A DNA stretch of 64,000 nt from Planctellipticum variicoloris (GCF_030622045.1 NZ_CP130886.1:2865557-2929556), one strand, 5' to 3'; positions 17,400 to 27,402 are shown, numbered from the stretch's first letter. Notes: a model not told the origin generated them from the letters alone. Numbers and translations are program-made.

Positions 17400-18716
17400 C
17401 TACTCCGCCCCCACAAACCACGGATTCCCCAGCACCCAGATCCGCTCCGCCCCGGCGACATCCAGCCACAGCTCCAGCCGGTAAATGCCCGGTTCGGCGA
17501 TGGCCTGCTCGAAGGCCCGGCCAGTTCCCTCGGCGACTTGCTCGCCGTTGCGGATCAGTTTCCAGTGACCGGGCAGCGGGGCCCGGGCTTGGAGGTGCAG
17601 GCCGTCGGACCACGCCGGGCGGCTCCCCAGTTCGTGGCGGGCGTCTCCCGCGAACACCGCGGCGTCGAAGCCGGTGGAATCCGCGAGCCAGTCGAAGGCG
17701 ACGAACGCCCGGCCGGCTTCCAGGGCCTCCCACAGGGCGGGCTGCGTCAGTTCCGGCATCAGCACATGCGTGGCCACGTGGCGGAGAGCGTTGGCGTATG
17801 GGTCGAGCTGCAGCTTGAACAGGATTGACGGGTCGGCGCCGGCATCGGACGGGGGGAGCGTGGCGAGCAGAGGCTGGACGGCGGCGGCGGGGAGTTCGAT
17901 CAGTTTCTCGCCGAGGGGATCTTCGACGCGGACTTTGTCTCCATCAATCTTGCGGATAACGAGTCCGACGTTCTGGTGGGCGTCGTTCGCGGAGACGCCG
18001 GTGTGCGGGGCGAGCTGGCAGAGCTGGTCCCAGCGCTTGAGATAGTCGGCGGGGTAGTCGTGCAGGGCGGAATAAGCCTCCTGCGGATACTTGCGGATCA
18101 GCCCGGAGGCGGTGACGAGCCAGAGGGGATTCCTCATGGCGGCGATCAGCCGCTTTTCTTCTTTGAAGTCGGCGTGCGTGTTATAGATCTCGTTGCCCGT
18201 GATGCCCGTAAGCTGCCAGTCCATCCGCTCTTCGAGGTGCGAGACGAACGTCAGGCCCCCCCGGCTGCGGACGACGTCCGAGAAGTCCTGGACGGGGCTG
18301 GCTTCAAACTTGCGGAAACTCTCGCGGGGGAAGACCAGCAGCCCCTTGGCCTCGGCCCCGGGAATCAGCAGGACGCCATCGCGCAGCCCCTGATGCCCGT
18401 CGTCGAAGCTGTCGTACGTCGCGGCGGTGTGGTCCGTGAACATCAGGATCTGCGTCCCGACCGATTTCGCGGCGGCGACGATGTCTTCGATCTTCCCGCG
18501 GCTGTCGTGCGACAGGAGGGAGTGGACGTGAAGATTGGCCCGGTACTCGCGGAGCGGGCCGGTGCGGGGGATTTCGACTCGCTGAGACTTCAGGGCTTCG
18601 ACCGCCTCGTGCATGGCGGCGAGACGTTCAGGGGCGAAGCGGTCGAGGGCGTCCTCGGCAGTTGCGCGGGAGACGGAAATCAGCGCAAGAATGGTGACCA
18701 GGAGCAGACGTGACAT
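17400..18716 (-). CDS. secreted PHP-domain protein
   Basis: ATG 18716 gives a 438-residue protein with signal MSRLLLVTILALISVSRATA. A PHP-type metallohydrolase domain follows: YRANLHVHSLLSHDSRGKIE (HxH metal motif), DIVAAAKSVGTQILMFTDH (second metal motif), LLIPGAEAKG and TFVSHLEERMDW. The last ~120 residues (WEALEAGRAFVAFDWLADST onward) form a beta-rich accessory domain ending WVLGNPWFVGAE. PHP domains hydrolyse phosphoesters; secreted CehA-like relatives are known. The frame upstream to 18854 is an open but unsupported extension. A degraded copy of this C-terminus lies beyond the IS at 15942-16109, so the locus has been rearranged. Confidence 0.85.
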   Translation of the reverse strand: MSRLLLVTILALISVSRATAEDALDRFAPERLAAMHEAVEALKSQRVEIPRTGPLREYRANLHVHSLLSHDSRGKIEDIVAAAKSVGTQILMFTDHTAATYDSFDDGHQGLRDGVLLIPGAEAKGLLVFPRESFRKFEASPVQDFSDVVRSRGGLTFVSHLEERMDWQLTGITGNEIYNTHADFKEEKRLIAAMRNPLWLVTASGLIRKYPQEAYSALHDYPADYLKRWDQLCQLAPHTGVSANDAHQNVGLVIRKIDGDKVRVEDPLGEKLIELPAAAVQPLLATLPPSDAGADPSILFKLQLDPYANALRHVATHVLMPELTQPALWEALEAGRAFVAFDWLADSTGFDAAVFAGDARHELGSRPAWSDGLHLQARAPLPGHWKLIRNGEQVAEGTGRAFEQAIAEPGIYRLELWLDVAGAERIWVLGNPWFVGAE

Positions 18717-18853
18717 GACAGGGCCTGCGGCAAGAGAAGCGAGAAAGGGGGACCGGGCGAGTATGCCGCTCAGGCCGGGGGTTGCCAAGCAGGACAAGGC
18801 CTGTGCAACGCTGACAGCCCGGCGAGGCTCGCCAGCGGCACAAGCGAGCGACA

Positions 18854-20743
18854 CTATGGCCCATCGACCTGCGACGGCTTTGCCTCAGGCGTGTCGCGTC
18901 GAAATCGGCCGTGCAGTGATTCCCAGTCGAGGATCAGAGCGCCGCCGGCGGCCTTCTGCCCCGCCCCCCAGGACATCAGCAGGTCCAGGCAGGCGTGATC
19001 GATGAAGTCGAGCCGGGAGAAGTCGACGTGCAGCTCGTAGCCGGTCGGGACGCGTTCGAGCTGGGCCGCCAGGGTCGGCAGCCGGACGAACGTCGCCGCC
19101 CCCTGCAGCTCCAGTCGCGCCGTGCGGGTCGCGGAATCCGTCCGCAGAACGCACTGCAGTCGCGAGAAGGTGTAAAAGATTTTTGCGGCCGAGAGGATCA
19201 CGCCGACAATCACGCCCGCCAGGAGGTCCTCGAAGACGATCACGGCGATGGTGGTGGCATAGATGGCGACTTCTCCCCAGCCGTAGTTGCGGAGCTCGCG
19301 GACGGCCTTGATGTCGACCAGCTTGTAGCCGGTGTAAACGAGGATGGCGGCGAGGCAACTGGTCGGAATCTGCCGCAGCAGGCTGGCCAGCCCCGCCACG
19401 CAGACCAGGAGCCAGAGTCCGTGCAGCATGGTCGACCTGCGAGTGCGTGCGCCGGCCTGGACGTTGGCGGAGCTGCGGACGATCACGCCGGTCATCGGGA
19501 GGGCGCCGACCAGGCCGCAGAGCATGTTGCCGATGCCGTGGGCCATGAGCTCTTGATCGAAACGCGTCCGCGGCCCGGTCTGCATCTGGTCGACGGCGGC
19601 GGCGCTGAGGAGCGTCTCCGCGCTGGCGACGATCCCCGTGAGCAGCCCGTACTGCAGCACCAGTGGCCACGGAGCTTCTCGAATGAGATTCCAGGTGGGC
19701 CAGTGAATGTCGTCCCACAGTCGCGCCGGTACGTCGACATAAAAGACCGGAAGAAACAGCAGTCCCGCCGTGACGGAAGTGACAATCACTGCGATCAGAG
19801 CGGGAGGAAAGACTTTCAGCCGTCGGGGGGCCAGTTCCTGCCAGAGGAGAATGACGACGATGGTCAGCAGCCCCAGACCTCCGGCCAGTTCCGGATGTTT
19901 GAGGATATGTTGAACGCGGATCAGTGCATCGGCTGCGGCTCCACAGGCCTCATCCGGCGACTCCCCCTCTGTTTCGAGCCTCTCGACAGCAGCCGCGAAG
20001 GATTCCGCCGCCTGCCGGGCGGCGGCGGTCAGCTCGGGCTGAGCGATGGATTCGACGCTTACCGCCCACTTTCGAACTCGTTCGGCAAGCTGCCACTGTT
20101 GCGCGGTCAGGACCGTTCGATCGGCGTCCTGGTCGTTCGCGTCCAGGCAGATCTGCTGCTGTTCCAGCAGCAGCCCGCGTAATTCCTGCAGGGCGTCGCG
20201 CTTCGCCGGCCAGGTCGACATCCCGGAGAAGTTCGCTCGACCGATGGCCCGGGAAACGGCCGCGGGAATGTCCTGCAGATTCCGGGCGCCGCCGCCGGGC
20301 GGTTTTTCGTCGAGCATCACATGAAACTGGCCGCCGAGAATCAGAAACCCGATACCGGCGAGCATCCCCTTGATGACCGCCGGGGAAACCGCGCGAAACC
20401 ACTGGCCCAGTCTGCCGATCCCGGCTGAGAGCTGGACGAGCCCCGCCACGATCACCACCAGCCCGAGGATTTCGAGGCCGAGGCGTTCGACGATCTCGAA
20501 GACGATGACGGTCAGGCCGGCGGCCGGCCCGCTGACCTGCAGGGGACAGCCGGCCAGGGCGCCGACGACGATGCCGCCAATGATTCCCGTGATCAATCCG
20601 GCGGCGACGGGCGTCCCCGAGGCGATGGCGATACCCATGCAGAGGGGGAGCGCCACCAGAAAGACCACCACCGAGGCCAGCAGGTCGGCCCGGAAGGTTC
20701 CCGCGCCACTGGCGGCCGCCGAGGGATCATTCGTCGGAAACAT
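18854..20743 (-). CDS. SulP family anion transporter with STAS domain
   Basis: This 629-residue protein shows SulP features: DLLASVVVFLVALPLCMGIA, SGPAAGLTVIVFEIVERLG, AVSPAVIKGMLAGIGFLILG, later VLQYGLLTGIVASAETLLSA then VDQM, GNMLCGLVGALPMTGVIVRS and a C-terminal STAS domain (about 530-620: TFVRLPTLAAQLERVPTGYE, LHVDFSRLDFIDHACLDLL). Such transporters move sulfate, bicarbonate or other anions, often with Na+ or H+. Residues about 147-285 form a charged, helical insert between membrane segments that ordinary SulP proteins lack. Substrate is undetermined. A small membrane protein is encoded 62 bp upstream in the same direction. Confidence 0.92.
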   Translation of the reverse strand: MFPTNDPSAAASGAGTFRADLLASVVVFLVALPLCMGIAIASGTPVAAGLITGIIGGIVVGALAGCPLQVSGPAAGLTVIVFEIVERLGLEILGLVVIVAGLVQLSAGIGRLGQWFRAVSPAVIKGMLAGIGFLILGGQFHVMLDEKPPGGGARNLQDIPAAVSRAIGRANFSGMSTWPAKRDALQELRGLLLEQQQICLDANDQDADRTVLTAQQWQLAERVRKWAVSVESIAQPELTAAARQAAESFAAAVERLETEGESPDEACGAAADALIRVQHILKHPELAGGLGLLTIVVILLWQELAPRRLKVFPPALIAVIVTSVTAGLLFLPVFYVDVPARLWDDIHWPTWNLIREAPWPLVLQYGLLTGIVASAETLLSAAAVDQMQTGPRTRFDQELMAHGIGNMLCGLVGALPMTGVIVRSSANVQAGARTRRSTMLHGLWLLVCVAGLASLLRQIPTSCLAAILVYTGYKLVDIKAVRELRNYGWGEVAIYATTIAVIVFEDLLAGVIVGVILSAAKIFYTFSRLQCVLRTDSATRTARLELQGAATFVRLPTLAAQLERVPTGYELHVDFSRLDFIDHACLDLLMSWGAGQKAAGGALILDWESLHGRFRRDTPEAKPSQVDGP

Positions 20744-20805
20744 ACGCTCCTTCCATCGTCAGAAACGGACGCCGCGGTGCACGGTCGGCAATCGGCAGGC
20801 AAGCC

Positions 20806-21069
20806 TCAATGTCCGGATGGGGGAGATTCACCCGGCGGATCGGTATCGGTCCAGCGGGAGAGTTTCCACCAGCGGGCCAGCCCCATCAGGCCGTAGAATC
20901 CGCCGACTGCAACAAGCGCCGGCAGGTGAGTGTCGATTTCGGCAAGCCAGTTCGCAAGCCAGCCGATCCCGCCCACCAGGAGGCATCCTCCGGCCGCGGC
21001 GAAACAGAGCCGGACTTCGAAGGCCAGCCGATCCCGAGGCGAGGAATGCTCACTGGGGCGAAACGGCAT
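20806..21069 (-). CDS. small two-span membrane protein upstream of SulP gene
   Basis: The 87-residue frame has two hydrophobic segments (about 22-39 and 51-66) between charged ends (MPFRPSEHSSPRDRLAFE; WWKLSRWTDTDPPGESPPSG). No family is recognised. Its position 62 bp before the SulP gene on the same strand suggests co-expression, perhaps as an accessory. It is short, so it is a moderate call. Confidence 0.55.
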   Translation of the reverse strand: MPFRPSEHSSPRDRLAFEVRLCFAAAGGCLLVGGIGWLANWLAEIDTHLPALVAVGGFYGLMGLARWWKLSRWTDTDPPGESPPSGH

Positions 21070-21396
21070 ATCGGCGACTCCGACCGGGAACAGGGGGCAA
21101 TTGACGTCGGAAGAACACGAGCGAAACGGCGGTGCAGGGCCGGGAAAACGCTCCGAAACTTACGGCTCGCTCAGAAAACAACGCCTACGGAAGTACAGAT
21201 TGTATGCGTTCTCGCCGCAGATAACATTCCTGTCATCTTGCTTTGTCGCAATATCTTCAGGTGCTGAGTGTACGCGATGTTGACGGATCGTTCGGAGTCC
21301 GCGAGTGATTGTGGGCCCCTGGAGAATTCGAGTTGCGGATTCCGATCGAATCAGCGATCTTTGATGTTTTGCTGGGCTCAATCTCCGGGAGCAGTC
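21070..21396. other. divergent promoter region
   Basis: This 327-bp gap separates the minus-strand SulP unit from the plus-strand DUF1501 gene and must contain both promoters. No gene, hairpin or clear -35/-10 pair stands out. The open frame from 21268 is an upstream extension of DUF1501 without a ribosome site. Confidence 0.5.
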
Positions 21397-22797
21397 ATGT
21401 TGACTCTGACGGCGGATGGACGACGACTGTGTGACGGGGTTTCCCGCAGGGAGTGGCTCCGCGCCGGGAGTCTGGGGCTGGGCGGACTGAGTTCGCCGGC
21501 ACTGCTCCAGCGGCGGGCTTCCGCCGGGGCTGACGATCGACGCGGGGCGGCGAAGTCGGTCATCGTGCTGTTCATATCCGGAGGAATGCCGCAGCACGAA
21601 ACATTCGATCCCAAACCGGAGGCGCCGCGCGAAATCCGCGGGGATTTCGGCGCGATCGCGACCCAGACGCCGGGGCTGTTCCTCGGCGAACTGCTGCCGA
21701 AGATGTCACAGCTCACCGACCGGATGGCGATCATCCGCACGATGGTCACAGGCGATAACGCCCATTCCACCAGCGGTTACCAGATGCTGACCGGCATGCC
21801 GCACGTGCCGCTCAACCGCGAGAATGCCGGTCCCGGCAAGCCCAACGACTGGCCATCGCTGAACGCGCTGGTGCAGGCGTTGCGGCCGCCGGTGGCGGGG
21901 CTGCCGGCCTCGATCTCGCTGCCGAGACGACTGGCGAACAACAACGGCCAGGATCCGTGGCCCGGGACCGAAGGCGGGATCCTCGGGCGGAAACTCGATC
22001 CGTGGTTCCTGGAATGCGACCCCGCCGAAGCGGGCTTCACAGTCCCCGGCGGGGAACTGCTCGAAGGAATGGTCCCGGCGCGACTCGACCGGCGACTGCC
22101 ACTACTGGACCAGCTCCGCAGCCCGCTCGACCGGCTGCAACAACAGGCGGAAATCTCCAGTTACAGCAACTATCAGCAGCAGGCGATCGACCTGATTGCG
22201 GGCGGCGGAGCGCGCGAGGCGTTCGACCTTGGCCGGGAATCGGACGCCACGCGCGACCGCTACACCCGGACCACATACGGCCAGAGCGTGCTCCTGGCCC
22301 GGCGGCTGATTGAAGCGGGCGTCTCGCTGGTGCAGGTGCAATCGGTCAGTGCGGACAAGAAACGACCCAATGGCGGCGGCTGGGACACGCACGAGAGGCA
22401 CAGTGAAAGCGTGAAGGGCTGGCTGCTGCCGACCCTCGACGAAGTCTATAGCGCGCTGATCCTCGATCTCGAAGAGCGGGGGCTGCTGAGCGAGACGCTG
22501 GTCTGCCTGGTGACCGAATTCGGGCATACGCCGAAGTTCAACGCCCGCAAAGGCCGGGATCACTGGGGCCGGGTCTTCTCGATCGCCCTCGCCGGCGGCG
22601 GCATCCGGGGCGGCGTGGTCCATGGAACCTCCGATTGGCATGCCGCCGAGCCGCTGGACGGAGTCGTCCGTCCCAGCGATTACCTGGCGACCGTGTTTCA
22701 TTGCCTGGGTTTTGCGCCGGAGACGATCGTGCACGACGTCGAGGGTCGCCCGATGCCGATCAGCCGGGGAAGCGTGATCGAGCCGGTGCTGGCGTAA
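21397..22797 (+). CDS. DUF1501 domain protein (Tat-exported)
   Basis: The product is 466 residues from ATG 21397, preceded by CCGGGAGCAGTC. A twin-arginine-like leader (GVSRREWLRAGSLGLGGLSS) marks Tat export. The DUF1501 core follows: SVIVLFISGGMPQHETFDPK, GELLPKMSQLTDRMAIIRTM, GDNAHSTSGYQMLTGMPH, GGGWDTHERHSESVKGW and EFGHTPKFNARKGRDHWGRV. DUF1501 belongs to the alkaline-phosphatase-like superfamily; in planctomycetes the genes are abundant and often paired with DUF1549/1553 partners, absent here. The reaction is uncharacterised, probably a periplasmic hydrolase. Confidence 0.92.
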   Translation: MLTLTADGRRLCDGVSRREWLRAGSLGLGGLSSPALLQRRASAGADDRRGAAKSVIVLFISGGMPQHETFDPKPEAPREIRGDFGAIATQTPGLFLGELLPKMSQLTDRMAIIRTMVTGDNAHSTSGYQMLTGMPHVPLNRENAGPGKPNDWPSLNALVQALRPPVAGLPASISLPRRLANNNGQDPWPGTEGGILGRKLDPWFLECDPAEAGFTVPGGELLEGMVPARLDRRLPLLDQLRSPLDRLQQQAEISSYSNYQQQAIDLIAGGGAREAFDLGRESDATRDRYTRTTYGQSVLLARRLIEAGVSLVQVQSVSADKKRPNGGGWDTHERHSESVKGWLLPTLDEVYSALILDLEERGLLSETLVCLVTEFGHTPKFNARKGRDHWGRVFSIALAGGGIRGGVVHGTSDWHAAEPLDGVVRPSDYLATVFHCLGFAPETIVHDVEGRPMPISRGSVIEPVLA

Positions 22798-23174
22798 CTG
22801 CGGCCGAGCCCGGGAACTGCCGACAGTTGCGTCCGCAACTCTGCGGCGCCAGCCGCGATGGACACGTTCGACTCAAGACGTCGGGATGGCCGTTCCTGTC
22901 AGGCCAGGCCGGAATCGGTCTATGGCCGCCACGTTCGAGCGCCCGACGCGTCAGGAAGGAAAACGCGATTCTCGAATCGGCGTGTCGTCAGCTCCGAATC
23001 GCCCAGGCTTGCGCACTCTTCAGTGGCGGCAACGGGAGTTGGACCGTGAACCGATAACGATCCTGCAAGCCTCTCGGAATCGTCATCAAATCAGGACGGC
23101 GGTCTCAGAAGTACGGTGTATTGAAGAGAGGAGAGGCAAATAACAAACGGCTCGGCCCCCCCTGGAACGACGAT
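22798..23174. other. intergenic region between DUF1501 and DUF1559 genes
   Basis: The 377-bp stretch has overlapping short open frames without motifs. A purine-rich GAAGAGAGGAGAGGC at 23126-23140 is not followed by a usable start within ribosome spacing. No gene or clear structure is identified. Confidence 0.5.
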
Positions 23175-24218
23175 ATGCATCGCCCCAGACGCCCTGGGTT
23201 TACGTTGATCGAACTGCTGGTCGTGATCGCCATCATCGCGATCCTGATTGCCCTGCTGCTCCCGGCCGTCCAGCAGGCCCGCGAGGCCGCCCGGCGGACG
23301 CAATGTCGGAACCATCTGAAACAGATCGGCCTGGCGCTGCATAATTACAACGAAACATTCAATTCGTTTCCGACTGCGGTGATGTACGCGTACAACGCGG
23401 GCGCGGCGGCCTCACCGTCGTGGCGTCCGCGGAATCACACCTGGATTGCGGCGATTCTGCCGTATGTCGATCAGGGGCCGCTTTACAACCAGATCAGTTT
23501 TTCATTGCCGGCCTACGGACAGATCCTGCAGCAGGGAGCGGTCTCCGGGCAGCAATTGCAGTCTCAGTTGCTGGCGGAGTTTCTGTGCCCGTCGGATCCG
23601 GGTTCGGGATCCCCCGCAGCCAGCAACGGGTTCGCCTGGACCGACTATGTGGTCAACGAAGGATACGACTGGCTGGATCGTCGCTATGCGCCGCTCGGCG
23701 GCCCGTTCGGCGTCGATTACTACTGCAGGATCGGGGACGTTGTCGACGGTACGTCGAACACGATCTTCGCCGGCGAGGCGACGTCGATGGGGTTCACGGG
23801 TGGTTTTCAACGCATGGGGGGCGGTCATCGGATCACAGACGGTATCGCGGCCACTGTGATGCGGGCTTCTCTGGTGGGAACGGTGACCTCCGGTGCGCCG
23901 CAGAGCTGGGGGTATCCGGAACCCGATGGGACGCCCGCAAGCGGCAACTGGTGGAGCCAGTCATTTGCCCCGACCAATCCGAGGGTCTTCCGGCCGACGT
24001 ATCACTACTCGGGCTGCCTCAACGGCGAGTGGCAGGGACCCAACAGCCTGCATACGGGGGGCGGGCATTTCCTGATGGGGGATGGTTCCGTGAAATTCCT
24101 GACGTCGAACATGCAGTACGTAGTGGAGTCCACTCTGTCGCCGCCGAACAGCCGGGGCGGCGGCGTGTGGGGCGCCTTGAATACTCACGCCGGCGGAGAG
24201 CCGGTGGGAGATTTCTAA
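23175..24218 (+). CDS. DUF1559 domain protein (pseudopilin-like)
   Basis: The protein is 347 residues from ATG 23175 ([20 protein letters not shown]). It has the pseudopilin helix, [40 protein letters not shown], and the family's C-terminal [20 protein letters not shown], ending GGEPVGDF. An in-frame TTG at 23121 would add 18 atypical residues. It is a paralogue of the DUF1559 protein at 14318-15328 with an independently variable central region. No minor-pilin or secretion genes are adjacent. Export and processing by prepilin peptidase are inferred from the motif. Confidence 0.92.
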   Translation: MHRPRRPGFTLIELLVVIAIIAILIALLLPAVQQAREAARRTQCRNHLKQIGLALHNYNETFNSFPTAVMYAYNAGAAASPSWRPRNHTWIAAILPYVDQGPLYNQISFSLPAYGQILQQGAVSGQQLQSQLLAEFLCPSDPGSGSPAASNGFAWTDYVVNEGYDWLDRRYAPLGGPFGVDYYCRIGDVVDGTSNTIFAGEATSMGFTGGFQRMGGGHRITDGIAATVMRASLVGTVTSGAPQSWGYPEPDGTPASGNWWSQSFAPTNPRVFRPTYHYSGCLNGEWQGPNSLHTGGGHFLMGDGSVKFLTSNMQYVVESTLSPPNSRGGGVWGALNTHAGGEPVGDF

Positions 24219-24410
24219 TCGCGATTCAGGTCAACCGCGGCGGGGACGGCGGCCTTTTCCTCCCGCCCGTTCACCATGTCTGCCGATTCCGAGCCAAGTC
24301 CCCCAAAGAACTCCAAGGCCACAATCCCACCCGGCGCCCATCGCCGCCGAATGCGGCATCTACGTCCAACCCAACTCTGAGTCGGCACCGGGGCCGGCCC
24401 CGGCGGCCGG

Positions 24411-25358
24411 CTAGCCGCGGGGGTGGCAGTTTTCGTGGATGGTTTTGAGGCGGCTGTGTTCGACGTGGGTGTAGATCTGCGTGGTGCGGATGCTGGCGTG
24501 GCCGAGCAACTCCTGGAGGGCGCGAATCTCCGCGCCCCCGGCGAGCATGTGCGTTGCGAAGCTGTGGCGGAGCGTGTGCGGGCTGACCTCGCGGCTGGCG
24601 CCGATCCGCCCGGCGTAACGCTTGACCAGCTTCCAGACTTCAATGCGCGAGAGGGTCCGGCCGCGACTGGAAAGGAGCAGTGAACCATCGTTGACGGCGA
24701 CGGCGAGCTTCGGGCGTTCGTGCTCGAGGTAGGCCTGGATGGCGACGACGGCGACGGGATTCAGCGAGACGATCCGCTCCTTGTTCCCCTTGCCGAGACA
24801 GCGGCAGTAGCCCTCGTCGAGGTGGATGTCGCCGATGGTGAGGCCGCAGATTTCCGAAGCCCGGCAGCCGGTGGCGTAGAGCAGACAGAGCAGGGCGCGG
24901 TCGCGGAGGTGCCAGCGGTCGTCGCGTCCCGGAGCAGCGATGAGGCGGTTGACCATATCCGGGCTGAGAACTTTGGGGAGATGCTGCCAGAGCTTGGGGG
25001 AGTTGACGAGGTCGGCGACGCTCTCCTGGATCACCCCTTCGAGCATCAGATAGCGGAAGAACATTTTGACGGCGACGAGCTTGCGGGCCATTGAGGTCGC
25101 AGCGAGCCCCTTGTCCCGAAGAGATTCCAGCCAGCTCGTGAGCGTGCCGATCGAGGTCTGCTGCAGGACCGGGGGGCCGTGCTCAACGAACCACTCGCTG
25201 AATTGACGGAGGTCGGTCCCGTAGGCGAGGACCGTGTTGTCAGAGAGACCGCACTCGGCCTGCAGGTAGTGTGTGAAGCCGGGCAGGTGGACAGAGGTGT
25301 CGACCGGCCGACTGACGGCAACTGCCGCGGGGCCGGGGGGACGTTTGCGGGGTGGCAT
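24411..25358 (-). CDS. tyrosine recombinase XerC/XerD family
   Basis: This 315-residue protein has the SAM-like N-terminal core-binding domain (about 25-110) and the catalytic domain with all six residues: R166 in TGCRASEI, K190 in GKGNKER, H261 and R264 in HTLRHSFATH, H287 in LLGHASI and Tyr296 in QIYTHVEH. The length is right for XerC/XerD, which resolve chromosome dimers at dif with FtsK. ATG 25358 is preceded by GGCAGGAGTTCCT. There is no phage or integron context, so a housekeeping Xer is likelier than a mobile integrase. Which paralogue it is cannot be decided here. Confidence 0.9.
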   Translation of the reverse strand: MPPRKRPPGPAAVAVSRPVDTSVHLPGFTHYLQAECGLSDNTVLAYGTDLRQFSEWFVEHGPPVLQQTSIGTLTSWLESLRDKGLAATSMARKLVAVKMFFRYLMLEGVIQESVADLVNSPKLWQHLPKVLSPDMVNRLIAAPGRDDRWHLRDRALLCLLYATGCRASEICGLTIGDIHLDEGYCRCLGKGNKERIVSLNPVAVVAIQAYLEHERPKLAVAVNDGSLLLSSRGRTLSRIEVWKLVKRYAGRIGASREVSPHTLRHSFATHMLAGGAEIRALQELLGHASIRTTQIYTHVEHSRLKTIHENCHPRG

Positions 25359-25485
25359 AGGAACTCCTGCCGAAGCCGCGAGCTCTGTTCGCAGCCGTTC
25401 CGATTAGCCTCGGATCGGCAGACTGCGAAACTTGAGACAAATCCACGCAGACAGGAATGTCTGTGCCACTGGAAATGGCAAAGCA

Positions 25486-26160
25486 CTATGCGGGGACGGG
25501 TTCGGCGACCCGGCCGTCGCGGATGCGGACCACGAGATCGTTTCCCTGAACGTACTCCTGCTCGTGCGTGACGATGACGACGGTCGAACCATGTTCCTGG
25601 CAGAGGTCTCGCAGATCCTGGAGAATGGCCAGGCTGTTGACGCTGTCGAGCTCGCCGGTCGGTTCGTCGGCGAGGACGAGTTTGGGCCGTTTCAGCAGGG
25701 CGCGGGCGATGGCCACCCGCTGCTGCTCGCCCCCCGAGAGCTGGGCGGGGCGGTGGTCGAGGCGGGCCCCCAGTCCGAGACGATCCAGAAGATCCGCTGC
25801 GGCCCGTTTCTGACCGGCGGAGACGCCGGACGGCAGGAACGGAATCAGCACGTTCTCGACGGCGGTCAGGTTGGCGAGCAGGTTGAAGTTCTGAAAGACG
25901 AACCCGACGTCTTTGCGACGATAGGCATCCCGATCGGCTCTCGTCATGTTCTGCAGGGAGATGCCGCCGACGCGAATCTCGCCGGACGAGGGCTGGTCGA
26001 GCGCCCCGATCAGATACAGGAGCGTGCTCTTGCCGCTGCCCGAGGGGCCGAGAATGAACGTGAAGGCCCCTGCCGGAATGTGGCAGGAGATCTCGCGGAG
26101 GGCGCAGACTTCCAGTTCACCACGGCGATGGACCTTGGAAACGCGTTCGACATGGATCAT
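25486..26160 (-). CDS. ABC transporter ATP-binding protein (LolD/MacB type)
   Basis: The product is 224 residues, typical for LolD/FtsE/MacB ATPases. Walker A is GPSGSGKST (38-46), the Q-loop region [20 protein letters not shown], signature [20 protein letters not shown] and Walker [17 protein letters not shown]. Such ATPases power lipoprotein release, antimicrobial-peptide efflux or other mechanotransmission pumps with a FtsX-like permease. No permease is adjacent, so this is an orphan ATPase whose partner must be elsewhere. It lies 127 bp after the recombinase gene's start on the same strand. Confidence 0.9.
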   Translation of the reverse strand: MIHVERVSKVHRRGELEVCALREISCHIPAGAFTFILGPSGSGKSTLLYLIGALDQPSSGEIRVGGISLQNMTRADRDAYRRKDVGFVFQNFNLLANLTAVENVLIPFLPSGVSAGQKRAAADLLDRLGLGARLDHRPAQLSGGEQQRVAIARALLKRPKLVLADEPTGELDSVNSLAILQDLRDLCQEHGSTVVIVTHEQEYVQGNDLVVRIRDGRVAEPVPA

Positions 26161-26428
26161 GCGGGGGCCTTGGAGTGCGGTTGCGCGGGATTCCGAGTGA
26201 TTGTAGCCGGCATTGCCTGGCTGTCAGCCGACCGCGTGGGAAAGTTTTGAAGTCCTTCGGCAGGTCTCGTTCGCGGATTTCCGACGATGAGGCCCTCGAA
26301 TCGGCAGAGCGGACTGGCGTTTCTCGCTTGCAAACGCTCCTTCGTGGAGATGAGGATGAGACGACGTCGCCGCGGGACGACGATTGCGATCTTCGATTGG
26401 CCGGGTTCGTGAGGATCGGGCGGTATTC

Positions 26429-27385
26429 ATGACGGCTGGAGCTTCACGGATGAATGCGGCGGGATGGCTGTGTGTGGCGTTGCTGGCGGGACCGCCGGCA
26501 AGTCTGGAGACCGCGGAACGGCCTGGCTGGTCGGTGCTGATCCGGCCGCACAACTACGATCCCCGCGATCCCTGGGATTACACCCGCCGGCAGGGGCGAC
26601 CGGCCCCCGGCAACCGCGTCGACGGCCCCTTGTGGAACCGGCCGGCGAACTCTCCCGTTGTCCTGTCGCAGCCAATTCCAGCGGTTATTCCAGTTCCCAC
26701 CGTCGAACAACGGGTGCTGGCGCTGGGCTATTCGGTGCGGGGCGCACCGATCGTGATGTATGTTTTCGGGACCGGGGAGCAGCGATTGCTGATCTTTGCC
26801 GCCATTCATGGCGATGAGTCGAACACCGCGGGGGTGGCCCGGCGACTGATCGAGGAGCTGGAGACGGAGCCGCGAGTCCCGGAAGGGTGCTCGGTCGCCG
26901 TGATTCCGGTCGCAAATCCCGACGGGCTGGTGAAGCGGACGCGGCAGAACTCGCGGGAGATCGACCTGAATCGCAACTTCCCGGCCCGCAACTTCGCCGT
27001 CGGGAAGAAGGGGCGGTACTTCGGCGGGGACGAGGCGTCGAGCGAACCGGAGACGCTGGCGCTGATCAAGGCGATCGAGTTGTTCGGGCCGCAGGCAATC
27101 ATCTCGCTGCACTGCATCGCCCGCGGCCGGCATGGGAACAACTACGACGGCCCCGGGGAGTCGCTCGCCGCGGCGCTGGCGGAGAAGAACGGCTACGCCG
27201 TGCTGAAGTCGATCGGGTATCCCACGCCGGGGAGTTTTGGTTCGTGGGCGGGAGTGGACCGGCAGTTGCCGACGATCACGTTGGAGCTGCCGGCCGATCT
27301 CGGCGAGGAGCAGGCGTGGGGGGAGAATCGAGAGGCGCTGCTGGCGGTTGTTGGCGGTGCGGGGTGGGCCGAGACGGGAAAGTGA
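26429..27385 (+). CDS. secreted M14 family zinc carboxypeptidase / murein-peptide amidase-like
   Basis: From ATG 26429 (318 residues) the protein has a signal-like N-terminus (WLCVALLAGPPASLETA) and an M14 domain: zinc ligands H127 and E130 in AAIHGDESNTAG, VIPVANPDGLVKRTRQN, substrate-binding Arg in SREIDLNRNFP, third ligand H228 in IISLHCIARGRHG, and the catalytic Glu in TITLELPADLG. MpaA-type members trim meso-diaminopimelate from cell-wall peptides; others cleave C-terminal residues of proteins. ATG 26450 is an alternative start with GGAG at -10. The spherulin-4-like gene starts 17 bp downstream, so the two are likely co-expressed and secreted together. Confidence 0.85.
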   Translation: MTAGASRMNAAGWLCVALLAGPPASLETAERPGWSVLIRPHNYDPRDPWDYTRRQGRPAPGNRVDGPLWNRPANSPVVLSQPIPAVIPVPTVEQRVLALGYSVRGAPIVMYVFGTGEQRLLIFAAIHGDESNTAGVARRLIEELETEPRVPEGCSVAVIPVANPDGLVKRTRQNSREIDLNRNFPARNFAVGKKGRYFGGDEASSEPETLALIKAIELFGPQAIISLHCIARGRHGNNYDGPGESLAAALAEKNGYAVLKSIGYPTPGSFGSWAGVDRQLPTITLELPADLGEEQAWGENREALLAVVGGAGWAETGK

Positions 27386-27402
27386 GGCGTCCGATAAGTC
27401 GC

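Noticed and set aside
24411-25358. Tyrosine recombinase as an integrase of a genomic island
   Set aside because: No tRNA, attachment repeats or phage genes nearby and the protein has XerC/D length and motifs.
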